A stretch of 64,000 nucleotides of DNA from Fodinicola acaciae (GTDB taxonomy: Bacteria; Actinomycetota; Actinomycetes; Mycobacteriales; HKI-0501), in NCBI RefSeq assembly GCF_010993745.1, contig NZ_WOTN01000003.1, forward strand, positions 1,116,001-1,180,000, read 5' to 3'. Position numbers and translations under genes: made by a program. Positions 1 through 7,772 of the stretch are shown piece after piece. The stretch's first letter is position 1; every line of letters starts with the position of its first letter. The notes below the pieces were generated by a model. The model had not been told where the DNA came from and ran no database searches. It saw only the letters and a program-made list of their open reading frames with translations.

Positions 1-175
1 GGGTCAGCGTGCCGCTGGCGACCAGCTCGTCGGTCAGCGCGGCCCATTCCGCGTCGGAACCGTCGCACCAGTGGATCCGGTCCGGAGTGGTCAGCTCGGC
101 CACCTCGCGCACCCATTCCAGCAGCTTGGAATGCTTTGTGGGGGCCTGTTCGAGGCCGGGAACGGTGGCGGTCAT
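1..175 (-). CDS. pckG: Phosphoenolpyruvate carboxykinase (GTP), N-terminal fragment
   Basis: Only the first 58 codons lie in the window; the gene runs off the left edge. The reading from ATG at 175 begins MTATVPGLEQAPTKHSKLL and continues through WVREVAELTTPDRIHWCDGS and EWAALTDELVASGTL. That is the recognisable N-terminus of actinobacterial GTP-dependent PEP carboxykinase, which converts oxaloacetate and GTP to PEP, GDP and CO2 in the cytosol and starts gluconeogenesis. The catalytic GTP, PEP and metal-binding loops lie outside the window, so activity cannot be judged. The 359-bp divergent gap to the next gene should contain its promoter. Confidence 0.9.
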   Translation of the reverse strand, partial: MTATVPGLEQAPTKHSKLLEWVREVAELTTPDRIHWCDGSDAEWAALTDELVASGTLT

Positions 176-534
176 GACGCGGGTCCTCTCATCCGGTCGA
201 CGCTGACCGGCGGTTGGCGACAGTGGATCTGGCAACGGGTCGACCCCCGTGCGAGACCACTTCTGCACGGGAATTTTCCGTGGGGATTCTCGGCAGCTTA
301 GTGGGCCGGCCGGGACTGTGCCGGTTCCAGCATGTGAGAACGTGCATAGAAATCGGTTCAGAAGGCGTGACTCACATCTCGGTTTGCCGCGCGATTTTGT
401 TTTTCCTATAGGCCTTTCGAGCAATACTGCAAATTGCCACGTTGTAAATGCAGCAAACGAATCCGGCGCAGGTCACACCGTGACGTACGCCCGGCCACTG
501 GCACCCCAAACCTACGGTCCCGTAACCTTGGTGC
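176..534. other. Divergent intergenic region, pckG / trhA-like
   Basis: This gap separates two divergently transcribed genes. The part at about 380-440 is distinctly AT-richer than its surroundings (runs such as ttttgtttttcctatagg), as expected for a promoter region. A short imperfect inverted repeat, gcaat...attgc, lies near 420-436. I see no convincing ORF, RNA gene or strong operator. The short ORFs here lack coding character. Confidence 0.5.
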
Positions 535-1230
535 GTGCCCAACTCGCTGACCTCCGCGCGAGCCGACCTGTCCGAGGTCGTGCCGCATCTGTTGACCCGG
601 CCGCGGATGCGCGGCTGGCTGCATCTTTACGCGTTCGGCGTGGCGATCGTCGGCGGCATCGTGCTGGTCGGCCTCGCGGCCAGCCGGCCCGGCTGGCTGC
701 CGGCGGTGTCCTGCGCGGTGTACGCGGTGACCGTCTGCGGGCTGTTCGGCGTCAGCGCGCTCTATCACCGGCGGCTGTGGCGGCCGCGCGGCTATGCGGT
801 GATGCGGCGGCTCGACCACTCGATGATCTTCGTGTTCATCGCCGGCACGTACACGCCGTTCTGCCTACTTTTGTTGAAACCCCCGACATCCGTCGTGCTG
901 CTCTCGGTGGTGTGGGCCGGCGCACTCGCCGGCGTCGGGCTGAAGATGTGCTGGCCGTCGGCGCCGCGCTGGCTCGGCGTGCCGCTCTACGTCGGCCTCG
1001 GCTGGGCGGCGGCATTCGTCCTGCCGGACATCCTGCGGATCGGCGGCGTCACCTCTTTGGTGCTGCTGATCGTCGGCGGCGCCGCCTACACACTCGGCGG
1101 CGTGTCGTACGCGCTCAAGTGGCCGGACCCGTGGCCGCGGACGTTTGGCTTCCACGAGATTTTCCACGCCTGCACGCTGATCGCCGCGATCTGCCACCAG
1201 ATCGCCATCTATTTCGCCCTCTTCGCCTGA
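535..1230 (+). CDS. TrhA/hemolysin III (YqfA) family membrane protein
   Basis: A 231-residue polytopic membrane protein with about seven hydrophobic segments. Family features are visible: an early histidine-containing stretch (SALYHRRLW, near residue 75), the block RLDHSMIFVFIAGTYTPF (near 92-109), and a C-terminal histidine pair (FHEIFHACTLIAAICHQ). These histidines are the putative metal-binding residues of the PAQR-like hemolysin III superfamily. Bacterial members are linked to membrane lipid and energy homeostasis; haemolytic activity is not implied. GTG at 535 is preferred because the frame becomes protein-like from there. It stands alone, convergent with the two small genes that follow. 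Confidence 0.85.
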   Translation: MPNSLTSARADLSEVVPHLLTRPRMRGWLHLYAFGVAIVGGIVLVGLAASRPGWLPAVSCAVYAVTVCGLFGVSALYHRRLWRPRGYAVMRRLDHSMIFVFIAGTYTPFCLLLLKPPTSVVLLSVVWAGALAGVGLKMCWPSAPRWLGVPLYVGLGWAAAFVLPDILRIGGVTSLVLLIVGGAAYTLGGVSYALKWPDPWPRTFGFHEIFHACTLIAAICHQIAIYFALFA

Positions 1231-1232
1231 CC

Positions 1233-1391
1233 TCAGGCCGCGTCGATGACCTCGACGCGCTCAGGGCGGTAACCACCAATCACGGGCTCGTCCAGATCCG
1301 TCCGCAGGACAATCCCATCGGCGAAACCCGAACCGTATGGGACACGCACTCGATCGCCGGGCATCAGCCTCGGCCGCCCCCGCTTCACCAT
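1233..1391 (-). CDS. Small basic conserved-type protein (52 aa), partner of the HEPN-like gene
   Basis: This 52-codon frame begins MVKRGRPRLMPGDRVRVPYG and ends PERVEVIDAA. Its ATG at 1391 follows a strong Shine-Dalgarno, GGAGG, seven bases upstream, which supports translation. It overlaps the 3' end of the HEPN-like frame (1261-1764) by about 130 bases in another phase and ends three bases from the convergent TrhA-like stop. The sequence looks like a small beta-rich protein (PGDRVRVPYGSGFADGIVL). I recognise no family. The RBS and the clean start suggest that it, rather than the overlapping tail of its neighbour, is the real coding frame in this stretch. Confidence 0.6.
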   Translation of the reverse strand: MVKRGRPRLMPGDRVRVPYGSGFADGIVLRTDLDEPVIGGYRPERVEVIDAA

Positions 1392-1764
1392 GCGTGGTCC
1401 TCCAAACATCCCGCACTTTCTGCTTTACCAAACGATCCATGGCAACCGCCAGGCCGGCAAGACTCGACCGCCAGCGTCGAACCGAGGCCAACGTCAACGG
1501 CCAGCCCAGCACCGCGATCTTCGCCACCTTGTCGTAGTCATCATGCGCAATGCCATTTCTCGCACTGTTGAGCAGCTCGAGATTCTGCCGCCACAGCTTG
1601 CCTTTTACCGGACACTGAGCTGTCGCGTTGACGGCTTCGTTATGCAGGTCGCGGCAGAAGCCTCGGAATTCACTGGCCATGCGAAGGACGATGGCGTGGT
1701 TGAGCTCTTCGGTGGCCCATCGGCGGCCCGCTCCGGAACCGCCGACGACGACATGCGCCCGCAT
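1261..1764 (-). CDS. HEPN-like protein, possibly N-terminally truncated
   Basis: Residues 14-121 read as a real helical protein: RRWATEELNHAIVLRM, then FRGFCRDLHNE, then LLNSARNGIAHDDYDK. R69-x4-H74 (RNGIAH) matches the R-x4-6-H signature of HEPN-domain RNases, but that assignment is inferred from the motif and helical character only. The frame is open only from ATG 1764. The same phase continues upstream (SKWRHQRSARLDKL) for about 14 codons to an in-frame TGA with no start codon and no good RBS, so the 5' end may be lost. The last about 45 codons overlap the RBS-supported small gene and look non-native, so the true C-terminus is uncertain. The region is less GC-rich than its neighbours, hinting at transfer. 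Confidence 0.55.
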   Translation of the reverse strand: MRAHVVVGGSGAGRRWATEELNHAIVLRMASEFRGFCRDLHNEAVNATAQCPVKGKLWRQNLELLNSARNGIAHDDYDKVAKIAVLGWPLTLASVRRWRSSLAGLAVAMDRLVKQKVRDVWRTTHGEAGAAEADARRSSACPIRFGFRRWDCPADGSGRARDWWLPP

Positions 1765-1948
1765 GAGCTTGTCGAGCCGAGCCGACCGCTGATGGCGCCA
1801 TTTTGAACAGGGATGTCGAGGTCATGAAGAAATCGTATGACCGCGCGACCCCGGTTTTTCGGTTGTCCACAGAGCGAAATCCAGCTGGAAACCCTGTGGA
1901 AACGCGTCACGGTCCCGGCGCCGCAGCACCGGGACCGTGACCGGGAAA

Positions 1949-2686
1949 TCAGACGCTCGGGCCTTCCGCGCGGAGGCGGTCGACCTCGGCCATCGCGCCG
2001 CGCAGGCCCTGCAGCCAGTCGTCGGTGTGTTGGCCGACCAGCTTCACGCACCACGCCAACGCCTCGGACCGCGACCGCGCCACGCCGGCGTCGACGAGTG
2101 TGTCGAGCACCTGACGCTCGCGCTGCCGCAACCGGGTCATCACCGGCACCGACAGGTTGGTGAACAGCTGCCGCGTGCCGCCGCAGGCGGCGCCCCACGA
2201 GACCTTGCGGCCGTAGCGGTGCTCGACCTGCTGGCTGATATAGATCCGCGCGTTGCGCGTGTCCTCGCGAAAGCGCGTGATCCGGCCGTTCTCGGCGGCC
2301 GCGCGCTCAGCGCGCGAGGAGGCGTCGTCAGCCGGCGGAGCGCTGTCGATGGCCTCCGACAAGGTGATCGTCTGGTCCTCGGCCCCTTCCTCCGGCTTAC
2401 GGAAGTCGACCGGCGTCGTCTCACCTTCGGCCGTTTCCTCGCTCGGCGCGTCCTTTGGCCGGTCCGCGGCGGCTTCCTTGCCGCCGGCAGGCTTCACCTC
2501 CGGCTCGGCGATCCGGCCGACGATGACGATCTCCTCACGGTCGACCGACACCTCCACCGGCTCGGTGAACCAGCCGTCCGGCATCCGGCCGCGGATCCAC
2601 GCCGCCGCGTCGTCGGCAACCGGAAGATCCGCCTGCTGCCATCCACCCTGCCGGCCGAACCCGGGGTGCCTGCGCTGTCCAGACAT
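1949..2686 (-). CDS. Conserved actinobacterial protein with a ribbon-helix-helix-like C-terminus
   Basis: This 245-residue protein starts at ATG 2686 after an AGGAG six bases upstream. The N-terminal 60 residues are basic, then folded-looking (WIRGRMPDGWFTEPVEV). Residues 60-130 are acidic, low-complexity linker. The C-terminal about 100 residues carry LSVPVMTRLRQRERQVLDTL followed by VDAGVARSRSEALAWCVKLV. This is a strand, a helix, a turn and RSxSEAL, closely resembling ribbon-helix-helix (CopG/MetJ-like) DNA-binding folds. I recognise the overall type as conserved in actinomycetes but know no function. A DNA-binding or DNA-associated role is an inference from the last domain. It is monocistronic, between unrelated genes. 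Confidence 0.7.
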   Translation of the reverse strand: MSGQRRHPGFGRQGGWQQADLPVADDAAAWIRGRMPDGWFTEPVEVSVDREEIVIVGRIAEPEVKPAGGKEAAADRPKDAPSEETAEGETTPVDFRKPEEGAEDQTITLSEAIDSAPPADDASSRAERAAAENGRITRFREDTRNARIYISQQVEHRYGRKVSWGAACGGTRQLFTNLSVPVMTRLRQRERQVLDTLVDAGVARSRSEALAWCVKLVGQHTDDWLQGLRGAMAEVDRLRAEGPSV

Positions 2687-2826
2687 GTGTTGCTCCTACT
2701 TCTCCACCCAGGCCCATCTGCACTGGTGACATACATGATTACACCGTTACGGCGTTACGTCGATACACCGTCAGGATGACTTTAGGTGGACGTGGCAAAC
2801 CGGTCGTTATGACGCGGCGATGAGGG

Positions 2827-5064
2827 TCAGCTGGCCGGTACGGCCACCGCGAGTGGCGTCTGCTCGGAGCCCTGGCCGAGCGGGTTGTCGGCGAACAGCT
2901 TCTCGAAGAACGCGTCCGGCCGGTCGGCGGCGGAGCCGAGTACGTTACGGCCGATGTCGTTGGCGTCGATGATCACCACACCGGCCAGCTTGTCGGCGAT
3001 CGCCTCTTCCCCCGCCTCGCGCAGCGCGGCGCGTACGGCCGTGGTGAGCGCGGTTGCGGCCTGTTTCGGCTTGGCCGGCGCCAGCTTCGCGGACACGTTG
3101 GACGGATACGCCGAATACTCGGTCGGCCCGTCGATCGCGCGTACGGAGTGGCCGGCGACCTGGTAGAACAGGCCGCGCCGGCCGATCACCTTGCCGGCCG
3201 CGCCGGCCGCCGACGCGACCAGGATGCGCGGCAGGCCGGCCTCCTGGATCGCCAGCTGCATCGTCCACGGACTGCCCAGGCCGATGCCGTACGGTGTCTT
3301 CACCACGAACCTGGACAGCGTGCGGGCCCACCAGTTGGGCTGGATGTCCCAGATGAAGTACGACCGGCCCTGCGCGATCGCCACCACCTTCTCGCTGACC
3401 AGCAGATACCACGGCCGCTCGAACCGGCCGGTGTGCCGGCCGTCGGCGCGTACGGCCGCCACGAAGCCGGTCACATAGCCGGAGATCAGCTTCTGGTAGT
3501 CGTCGCCGCGCGCGAAGAGCTCGGTGCGCACCGGAAAGCGCAGCCACCGCTCACCGTCGATGGCGATCTCCAGCTCCTTGCCGCTGTTGGCCTCCAGCGG
3601 CCCCTTGACCGCCGGCGCCGGCTGCTCCTCCGGCTTGGGGTCGACGAAGGCGGCCATCCACAGCTCGACGTTGAGCAGCCGCCAGAAGATCGCGGCGTCG
3701 GCGTTGCGGCCCTTGATGAAATCCTCGAAGGCGACCAGGATCTCCTGCTGCGCGAACCACGGTCGCGTCGTGAACGACTCCGACAGGAACGTGCCGTAGA
3801 CCCGGTTTTTCAACCGCAGCAACCATTCGCGCACCGGTCCGGCCGGTCGTACGGCGCCGGCGGCGGCTCGTACCCGGGGCGTCAGCCTGGCCGCCAGCTG
3901 CTCGCCGTCCGGGATTTCCTGGCCGGCGAACGGAAGCCGGACGCGGACGCCGGTGTGCGCGCCGACCCGGTCGGCGACCCGCAGCGCCGCCGCGACGGCG
4001 TCCGGCCGGCCAGCCGGCTCACCGTCCACATTGGACAGGAGGGTGGCGATGTCCACCGTACGCTTGGCTTTCGGCTGCTCGACGGCGATGCCGAGCGCCT
4101 GCTCGGCACCGGCCGGATCGACCAGCACCTCGACACCGGCGGCGGCCTTGGCGACCGCCAGGGTCGCGTACGCGGCGAGATCCGGGACCGGCTCGCCGAG
4201 GATGCGCACCAGGTCGGCCAGGTCGGTGCCGAGCTGATCGCCGGAGGCCACGACGGAGGCAGGCGTGCGGCCGAGCGCGGTCGCGGTCGCCTGGCTGGTC
4301 GGCGCGGTCGAGGTGGGGCCGCCGGTCAGCACGAAGACCTCCGCGTCCGGCAGCCGGCTGGCCAGATAGGCCGCTGGCGCGCCAAGGCCGAGGTGCACGC
4401 CGACCTTGCGTCCGCGCAGGCCAGCCAGCGTGTCGTCGACGGTCGTCGGCGTGACCCCGGCCGTCTCGTACGCCTCGGTGGTCGCCTCCACGACGCCGTC
4501 GGCCGGCCGGAGCGTGGTGACATGGCCGGCCGGCACGCGCGAGACGCCGGCGAAGAACGTGCGCTCGCCGCTGTCGGTCGCGCCGGTGCGCAGATAGTCG
4601 CGGACCGCCTGGTCGTCGGCCGCCGCCGTCAGGCCCGGCGCGGCCAGCAGAGCGGTGGGCTCCGACGCGTACGCGTGGCTGCCGGCGGTGATGCCGGCGT
4701 GGTAGAGCGTTCCCCCGCCGATCCGGTCGACGGCCAGGTGCGTACGGCCGTCCCGCCGGTCGGTGATCGCCACCGCCCAGACGCCGGCCAGCCCGCCGAG
4801 CGCGGCCAGGCCGTCGGCACGGTAGGCGGCCAGCACGGCCTCCGCATCGGTCACGCCGTCGGCGCGCTCGGACAGCTCCCCGTCGAAGGCGACGCTGACC
4901 TCGTCGTCGGCGGCCCGCTGGCCGGCCGGCCGGTGCGCCTGCGCGGCGGCGATGTTGGCGGCGACCACCGCCGGGCCGGCGACATCGCCACGTACACCGG
5001 CGAGACCGTGCGTGGTGTCGGCCAGCTCACTGATGTCATGCGAGTCGCTGGTTGCGCCGCTCAT
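2827..5064 (-). CDS. Degenerate asparagine-synthetase-like domain fused to a CofE-like (F420-0:gamma-glutamyl ligase-like) domain
   Basis: 745 residues from ATG 5064 (GGAGA about 10 bases upstream; the frame is open further but looks non-coding). Residues about 10-190 follow class II glutamine amidotransferase architecture (LGGLAGVWAVAITDRRDG), but the start reads THGLAGVRGD without the catalytic N-terminal Cys. Residues about 190-430 resemble the asparagine-synthase ATP-pyrophosphatase domain, yet the expected SGGxDS loop is GVHLGLGAPAAYLASRL. Residues about 500-745 carry CofE-like blocks: YLLVSEKVVAIAQGRS, KTPYGIGLGSPWTMQL and GVVIIDANDIGRNVLG. CofE adds L-glutamate to coenzyme F420-0. The likely picture is a ligase with an inactive, possibly binding-only, AsnB-like half. 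The substrate is unknown and no F420 biosynthesis genes adjoin. Confidence 0.7.
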   Translation of the reverse strand: MSGATSDSHDISELADTTHGLAGVRGDVAGPAVVAANIAAAQAHRPAGQRAADDEVSVAFDGELSERADGVTDAEAVLAAYRADGLAALGGLAGVWAVAITDRRDGRTHLAVDRIGGGTLYHAGITAGSHAYASEPTALLAAPGLTAAADDQAVRDYLRTGATDSGERTFFAGVSRVPAGHVTTLRPADGVVEATTEAYETAGVTPTTVDDTLAGLRGRKVGVHLGLGAPAAYLASRLPDAEVFVLTGGPTSTAPTSQATATALGRTPASVVASGDQLGTDLADLVRILGEPVPDLAAYATLAVAKAAAGVEVLVDPAGAEQALGIAVEQPKAKRTVDIATLLSNVDGEPAGRPDAVAAALRVADRVGAHTGVRVRLPFAGQEIPDGEQLAARLTPRVRAAAGAVRPAGPVREWLLRLKNRVYGTFLSESFTTRPWFAQQEILVAFEDFIKGRNADAAIFWRLLNVELWMAAFVDPKPEEQPAPAVKGPLEANSGKELEIAIDGERWLRFPVRTELFARGDDYQKLISGYVTGFVAAVRADGRHTGRFERPWYLLVSEKVVAIAQGRSYFIWDIQPNWWARTLSRFVVKTPYGIGLGSPWTMQLAIQEAGLPRILVASAAGAAGKVIGRRGLFYQVAGHSVRAIDGPTEYSAYPSNVSAKLAPAKPKQAATALTTAVRAALREAGEEAIADKLAGVVIIDANDIGRNVLGSAADRPDAFFEKLFADNPLGQGSEQTPLAVAVPAS

Positions 5065-5160
5065 CGGTCGGGATTCTCCGGATCTGGTTGCCAGCAACGA
5101 CTCCCGGATGGTAGCCAGCCGCCGCCGACCCACACCGCACCGGCCTCCGCCTGCCCGGCG

Positions 5161-5278
5161 TTACCCGCTACAGCGCGAAACTGTCGTACCCCCACGCCAG
5201 GATTGGCCCCCACCCAGTAGCGGGTGGGGGGGGGTGGGTTCGCGTGGTTTCTTACATATGAAGAGAAGTTGATCTTGG
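5161..5278 (+). repeat. Interspersed palindromic element, family 1, copy A
   Basis: First of five related intergenic elements. It runs from a head, acccgctacagcgcgaaactg, through tcgtaccc and a C-rich/G-rich hairpin (ccccaccc ... gggtgggg), then gggttcgcgtgg, an AT-rich stretch (cttacata) and a tail aagttgatcttgg. It is the only unpaired copy. It lies in the gap between two minus-strand genes, ending just before the stop codon of the downstream gene at 5283. Compare 21124-21236, 21403-21503, 54839-54935 and 55045-55158. Confidence 0.8.
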
Positions 5279-5282
5279 AGGC

Positions 5283-6107
5283 TCAGCGCGGAGGATAGGG
5301 ACCCGACGGCGGCTGCGGCGGCGCGTAGTGCTGCGGTGGTCCGGCCGGCGGCGGCACGTACGGCTGTGGCGGCGCGCCAGGCGGTGGACCGGCAGGTGGA
5401 CCAGCGGGCGGACCGGACTGCGGACCAGCCGGCGGGTACGGCGGCTGCGGCGGCATCCCGGCCGGCGGACCGGCATGTGGACCCGGCGGCGGACCGGCAT
5501 ACGGACCGGGCGGTGGTCCGGCGGCCGGACCAGGCTGCGGCCCAGCGGGCTGGCCGGCAGGCGGACCACCCGGCGCGCCGAACTGCCGCAGGTCCTGCTC
5601 GGCCTGCGGCGGCGGCGGGAACGACGCCTGTGCGCGGCCCTTGATCATCCCCTGCAGCGCCATGCCATAGAACTTCGTGCCGGTGAACATGTGCACCTGG
5701 CCGGAGCTCAGGTCCACCACCACCGGCCGGATCTCGCCACCCCACACGTTCTTCGGCTTGGCGGTCGCGGCGGCGACCGCGTCCGGCCGTACGACCGGCG
5801 AGACCAGGCCCACGAGCGTGATGACCGCCGTCCCCAGCCCGCGTACGCCGTTGGTCGCCTGGTGCGCGTGTTGCGCCGCGTGCTGGCTGAAGTCGCCGAC
5901 GATGAACGCGTTGACCTCCGGGAAGCTCGCCGCGACCAGGCAGAAGTGCACCTGCCCCATCACCGCGCCGGCACCGTCGTACATGTTGGCCACGAAGGCG
6001 TTCATCGGCCCCACCTGGGCCTGGTAACCCTGCGCGTTCACCCTGGCCACCCGCATGGCTACGGCCTGCAGGTATTCCTCACCGGTCAGCACCGAGCCAG
6101 TATGCAC
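5283..6107 (-). CDS. Fifth conservon-operon protein with a Pro/Gly-rich tail, function unknown
   Basis: 274 residues from GTG 6107, two bases after the TGA of the upstream GTPase, so translationally coupled and certainly in the conservon operon. Residues 1-165 form a soluble alpha/beta-looking domain (GEEYLQAVAMRVARVNAQG, YDGAGAVMGQVHFCLVAASF, VVVDLSSGQVHMFTGTKFYG). Residues about 175-274 are low-complexity repeats of Pro, Gly, Ala and Gln (PPGPYAGPPPGPHAGPPAG). There is no signal peptide or membrane segment. I do not recognise the N-terminal family. Its position suggests it is an effector or scaffold for the roadblock/GTPase complex. The tail reads as open frame in several phases because of its repeats, but only this phase gives a structured N-terminus. 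Confidence 0.75.
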   Translation of the reverse strand: MHTGSVLTGEEYLQAVAMRVARVNAQGYQAQVGPMNAFVANMYDGAGAVMGQVHFCLVAASFPEVNAFIVGDFSQHAAQHAHQATNGVRGLGTAVITLVGLVSPVVRPDAVAAATAKPKNVWGGEIRPVVVDLSSGQVHMFTGTKFYGMALQGMIKGRAQASFPPPPQAEQDLRQFGAPGGPPAGQPAGPQPGPAAGPPPGPYAGPPPGPHAGPPAGMPPQPPYPPAGPQSGPPAGPPAGPPPGAPPQPYVPPPAGPPQHYAPPQPPSGPYPPR

Positions 6108-6109
6108 GC

Positions 6110-6697
6110 TCAGGCCGGAGCGGTGTCCATCGTCCTGGTCATCGCGTGCTCGACCAGCCGGATCAGCGTCTCCTTGGCCGACTCCAGGCTGCGCGCGTCG
6201 CAGGAGACCACCGGCACGGCCGGCTCCACGGTCATCGCCTCGCGTACGTCGGCCAGCGTGTGCGACATCCGTCCGTCGAAGCGGTTGACCGCGACCACGT
6301 ACGGGACACCGTGCTCCTCGAAGAAGTCGACCGCGGAGAACGAGTCGGCCAGCCGCCTGGTGTCGACGAGTACGACCGCGCCGATCGCGCCGCGCACCAG
6401 GTCGTCCCACATGAACCAGAAGCGTTGCTGTCCCGGCGTGCCGAACAGGTAGAGGATCAGGTCGTCGGCGAGCGTACGGCGGCCGAAGTCCATCGCCACC
6501 GTGGTGGTCACCTTGTCCGGGGTCGCGGCCAGGTCGTCCACCCCGATGCTGGCGTCGGTGATCTGCGCCTCGGTGGTGAGCGGCGGGATCTCCGACACCG
6601 CCCCGACGAACGTGGTCTTGCCGGCGCCGAAGCCGCCGGCGACCACGATCTTCGCCGAGATCACCTGCTGGATGGCTCTAGATGCGGCGGAGTCCAC
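6110..6697 (-). CDS. Conservon small GTPase (CvnD-type, MglA/Ras-like)
   Basis: A 195-residue cytosolic GTP-binding protein. The P-loop GGFGAGKTT lies at residues 21-29, the switch II/G3-like FGTPGQQRFW at about 85-94, and the NRFD specificity motif (NKxD-like) at 138-141. This matches the last protein of actinobacterial conservons, where the GTPase works with the roadblock and DUF742 proteins downstream of an orphan sensor kinase to modulate development and secondary metabolism. It overlaps the DUF742 gene by 20 bases and ends two bases before the next gene. G3 reads TPGQ rather than the DxxG of Ras, as is usual in this group. Confidence 0.92.
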   Translation of the reverse strand: MDSAASRAIQQVISAKIVVAGGFGAGKTTFVGAVSEIPPLTTEAQITDASIGVDDLAATPDKVTTTVAMDFGRRTLADDLILYLFGTPGQQRFWFMWDDLVRGAIGAVVLVDTRRLADSFSAVDFFEEHGVPYVVAVNRFDGRMSHTLADVREAMTVEPAVPVVSCDARSLESAKETLIRLVEHAMTRTMDTAPA

Positions 6698-7328
6698 TCA
6701 GCACCCTTTCCATGAGCTGCATACGCGCGGTCCGGTCGGTCGGCGCCGCACTGCGGTGCACCGCGATCAGGCCAGCGTCGGCGAGGTCCCCGATCAACAC
6801 CTTGGCCACGCCGAGCGGCACGCCGATGCCGGCGGCCACCTCGGCCACCGACCGCGGCCGTACGCACAACCGCACGATCGAGCGGTGCTCCACGCGCGGC
6901 ACCGCTGCCTGGCCGGCCGGCGGCACGGTCGAGGACACCAACGTCTCGATCTCCAGGTCGACGGACGCCTTGGTGCGTCCGCTGGTCAGCGTGTACGGAC
7001 GTACGACGGTAGCGGCGGTGTCCACCGTGATCGACTCCGCCGGGCTGACCGGCTCCGGCGGTGGCGCCGGTTCGGCCGGTCTGACCTGCTCTTTCGTCCG
7101 CCCGCCCCGGCGCCTTTTCCGGCCGCCGAAGCTGACCGAGTTGACCACGTCGCCGAAGGTCGCCTCGGCGTGCGCCGGCACGTGACCGGCGTCCGGTCCG
7201 ATCCGGATGTGACCGCCGACCGGGCGCTGGTGCGTGGTGTCCAGCAGTGGGTCCAGGAGTGGGTCCAGGAGTGGGTCCGGCACTCTGGGCAGTTCGCCGG
7301 AGCCGCGCTCCGGCTCCTCGCGGCTCAC
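6678..7328 (-). CDS. DUF742 protein (CvnC-type)
   Basis: 216 residues. An N-terminal Pro/Arg-rich linker of about 100 residues is followed by the DUF742 domain. Its typical start is VVRPYTLTSGRTKAS and it ends RMQLMERVLSGLRRI, with an inner winged-helix-like segment (RPRSVAEVAAGIGVPLGVAKVLI). The linker holds a tandem PDPLLDPLLDPLLD repeat matching a short DNA direct repeat near 7240-7280. In conservons this protein bridges the sensor kinase/roadblock pair and the GTPase. It begins three bases after the roadblock stop and overlaps the GTPase start, consistent with one tightly coupled operon. Confidence 0.9.
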   Translation of the reverse strand: MSREEPERGSGELPRVPDPLLDPLLDPLLDTTHQRPVGGHIRIGPDAGHVPAHAEATFGDVVNSVSFGGRKRRRGGRTKEQVRPAEPAPPPEPVSPAESITVDTAATVVRPYTLTSGRTKASVDLEIETLVSSTVPPAGQAAVPRVEHRSIVRLCVRPRSVAEVAAGIGVPLGVAKVLIGDLADAGLIAVHRSAAPTDRTARMQLMERVLSGLRRI

Positions 7329-7331
7329 GGC

Positions 7332-7772
7332 CTACGCCGAACGGTAGGCGGTGCCCTGCAGCTGCGCGCGCAGCTGCGGCGTGAGGATCTGGCCGACCCG
7401 CTCGACCAGCAGCGCCATCTCGTACGCGACCTGACCCATGTCGCAGTTCGGGGCGGCGAGCACGGCCAGGCAGGAGCCCTCGCCGATGGCCATCAGCATC
7501 AGCAGGCCGTGGTCCATCTGGACGACCGTCTCGCGTACCCGGCCGGCCTCGAAGCACCGCGCCGCGCCCTGCGCCAGGCTGAGCAGGCCGGAGGTGGCGG
7601 CGGCCAGCTGGTCGGCGCGGTCGGCCGGCAGCCGGGAGGACGAGGTGAGCAGCAGGCCGTCGCTGGACACGACGATGGCGTGCGCGACACCAGGCACGCG
7701 CTCGGTGAAGGTGGTCACCAGCCAGCCGAACTGGGCCACGGGAGACTCGCCGCCGGTCATCCGCTCTCCCAT
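7332..7772 (-). CDS. Roadblock/LC7 domain protein (CvnB-type)
   Basis: 146 residues, essentially one roadblock/LC7 domain. Typical blocks are FTERVPGVAHAIVVSSDGLL, ADQLAAATSGLLSLAQGA, and a final strand set (GLLMLMAIGEGSCLAVLAAP). Roadblock proteins act as dimeric GTPase regulators, like MglB for MglA, so the CvnD-type GTPase two genes downstream is the expected partner. The start at 7772 overlaps the kinase stop by 16 bases. An internal Met (MTGG, four codons in) is an alternative start. Confidence 0.92.
   Translation of the reverse strand: MGERMTGGESPVAQFGWLVTTFTERVPGVAHAIVVSSDGLLLTSSSRLPADRADQLAAATSGLLSLAQGAARCFEAGRVRETVVQMDHGLLMLMAIGEGSCLAVLAAPNCDMGQVAYEMALLVERVGQILTPQLRAQLQGTAYRSA

Noticed and set aside
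3148-5220. 690-codon open frame on the plus strand opposite the AsnB/CofE-like gene
   Set aside because: It is the antisense of a clear minus-strand gene, composed of Arg/Gly/Asp-rich low-complexity residues typical of GC-rich shadow frames, with no family motif.
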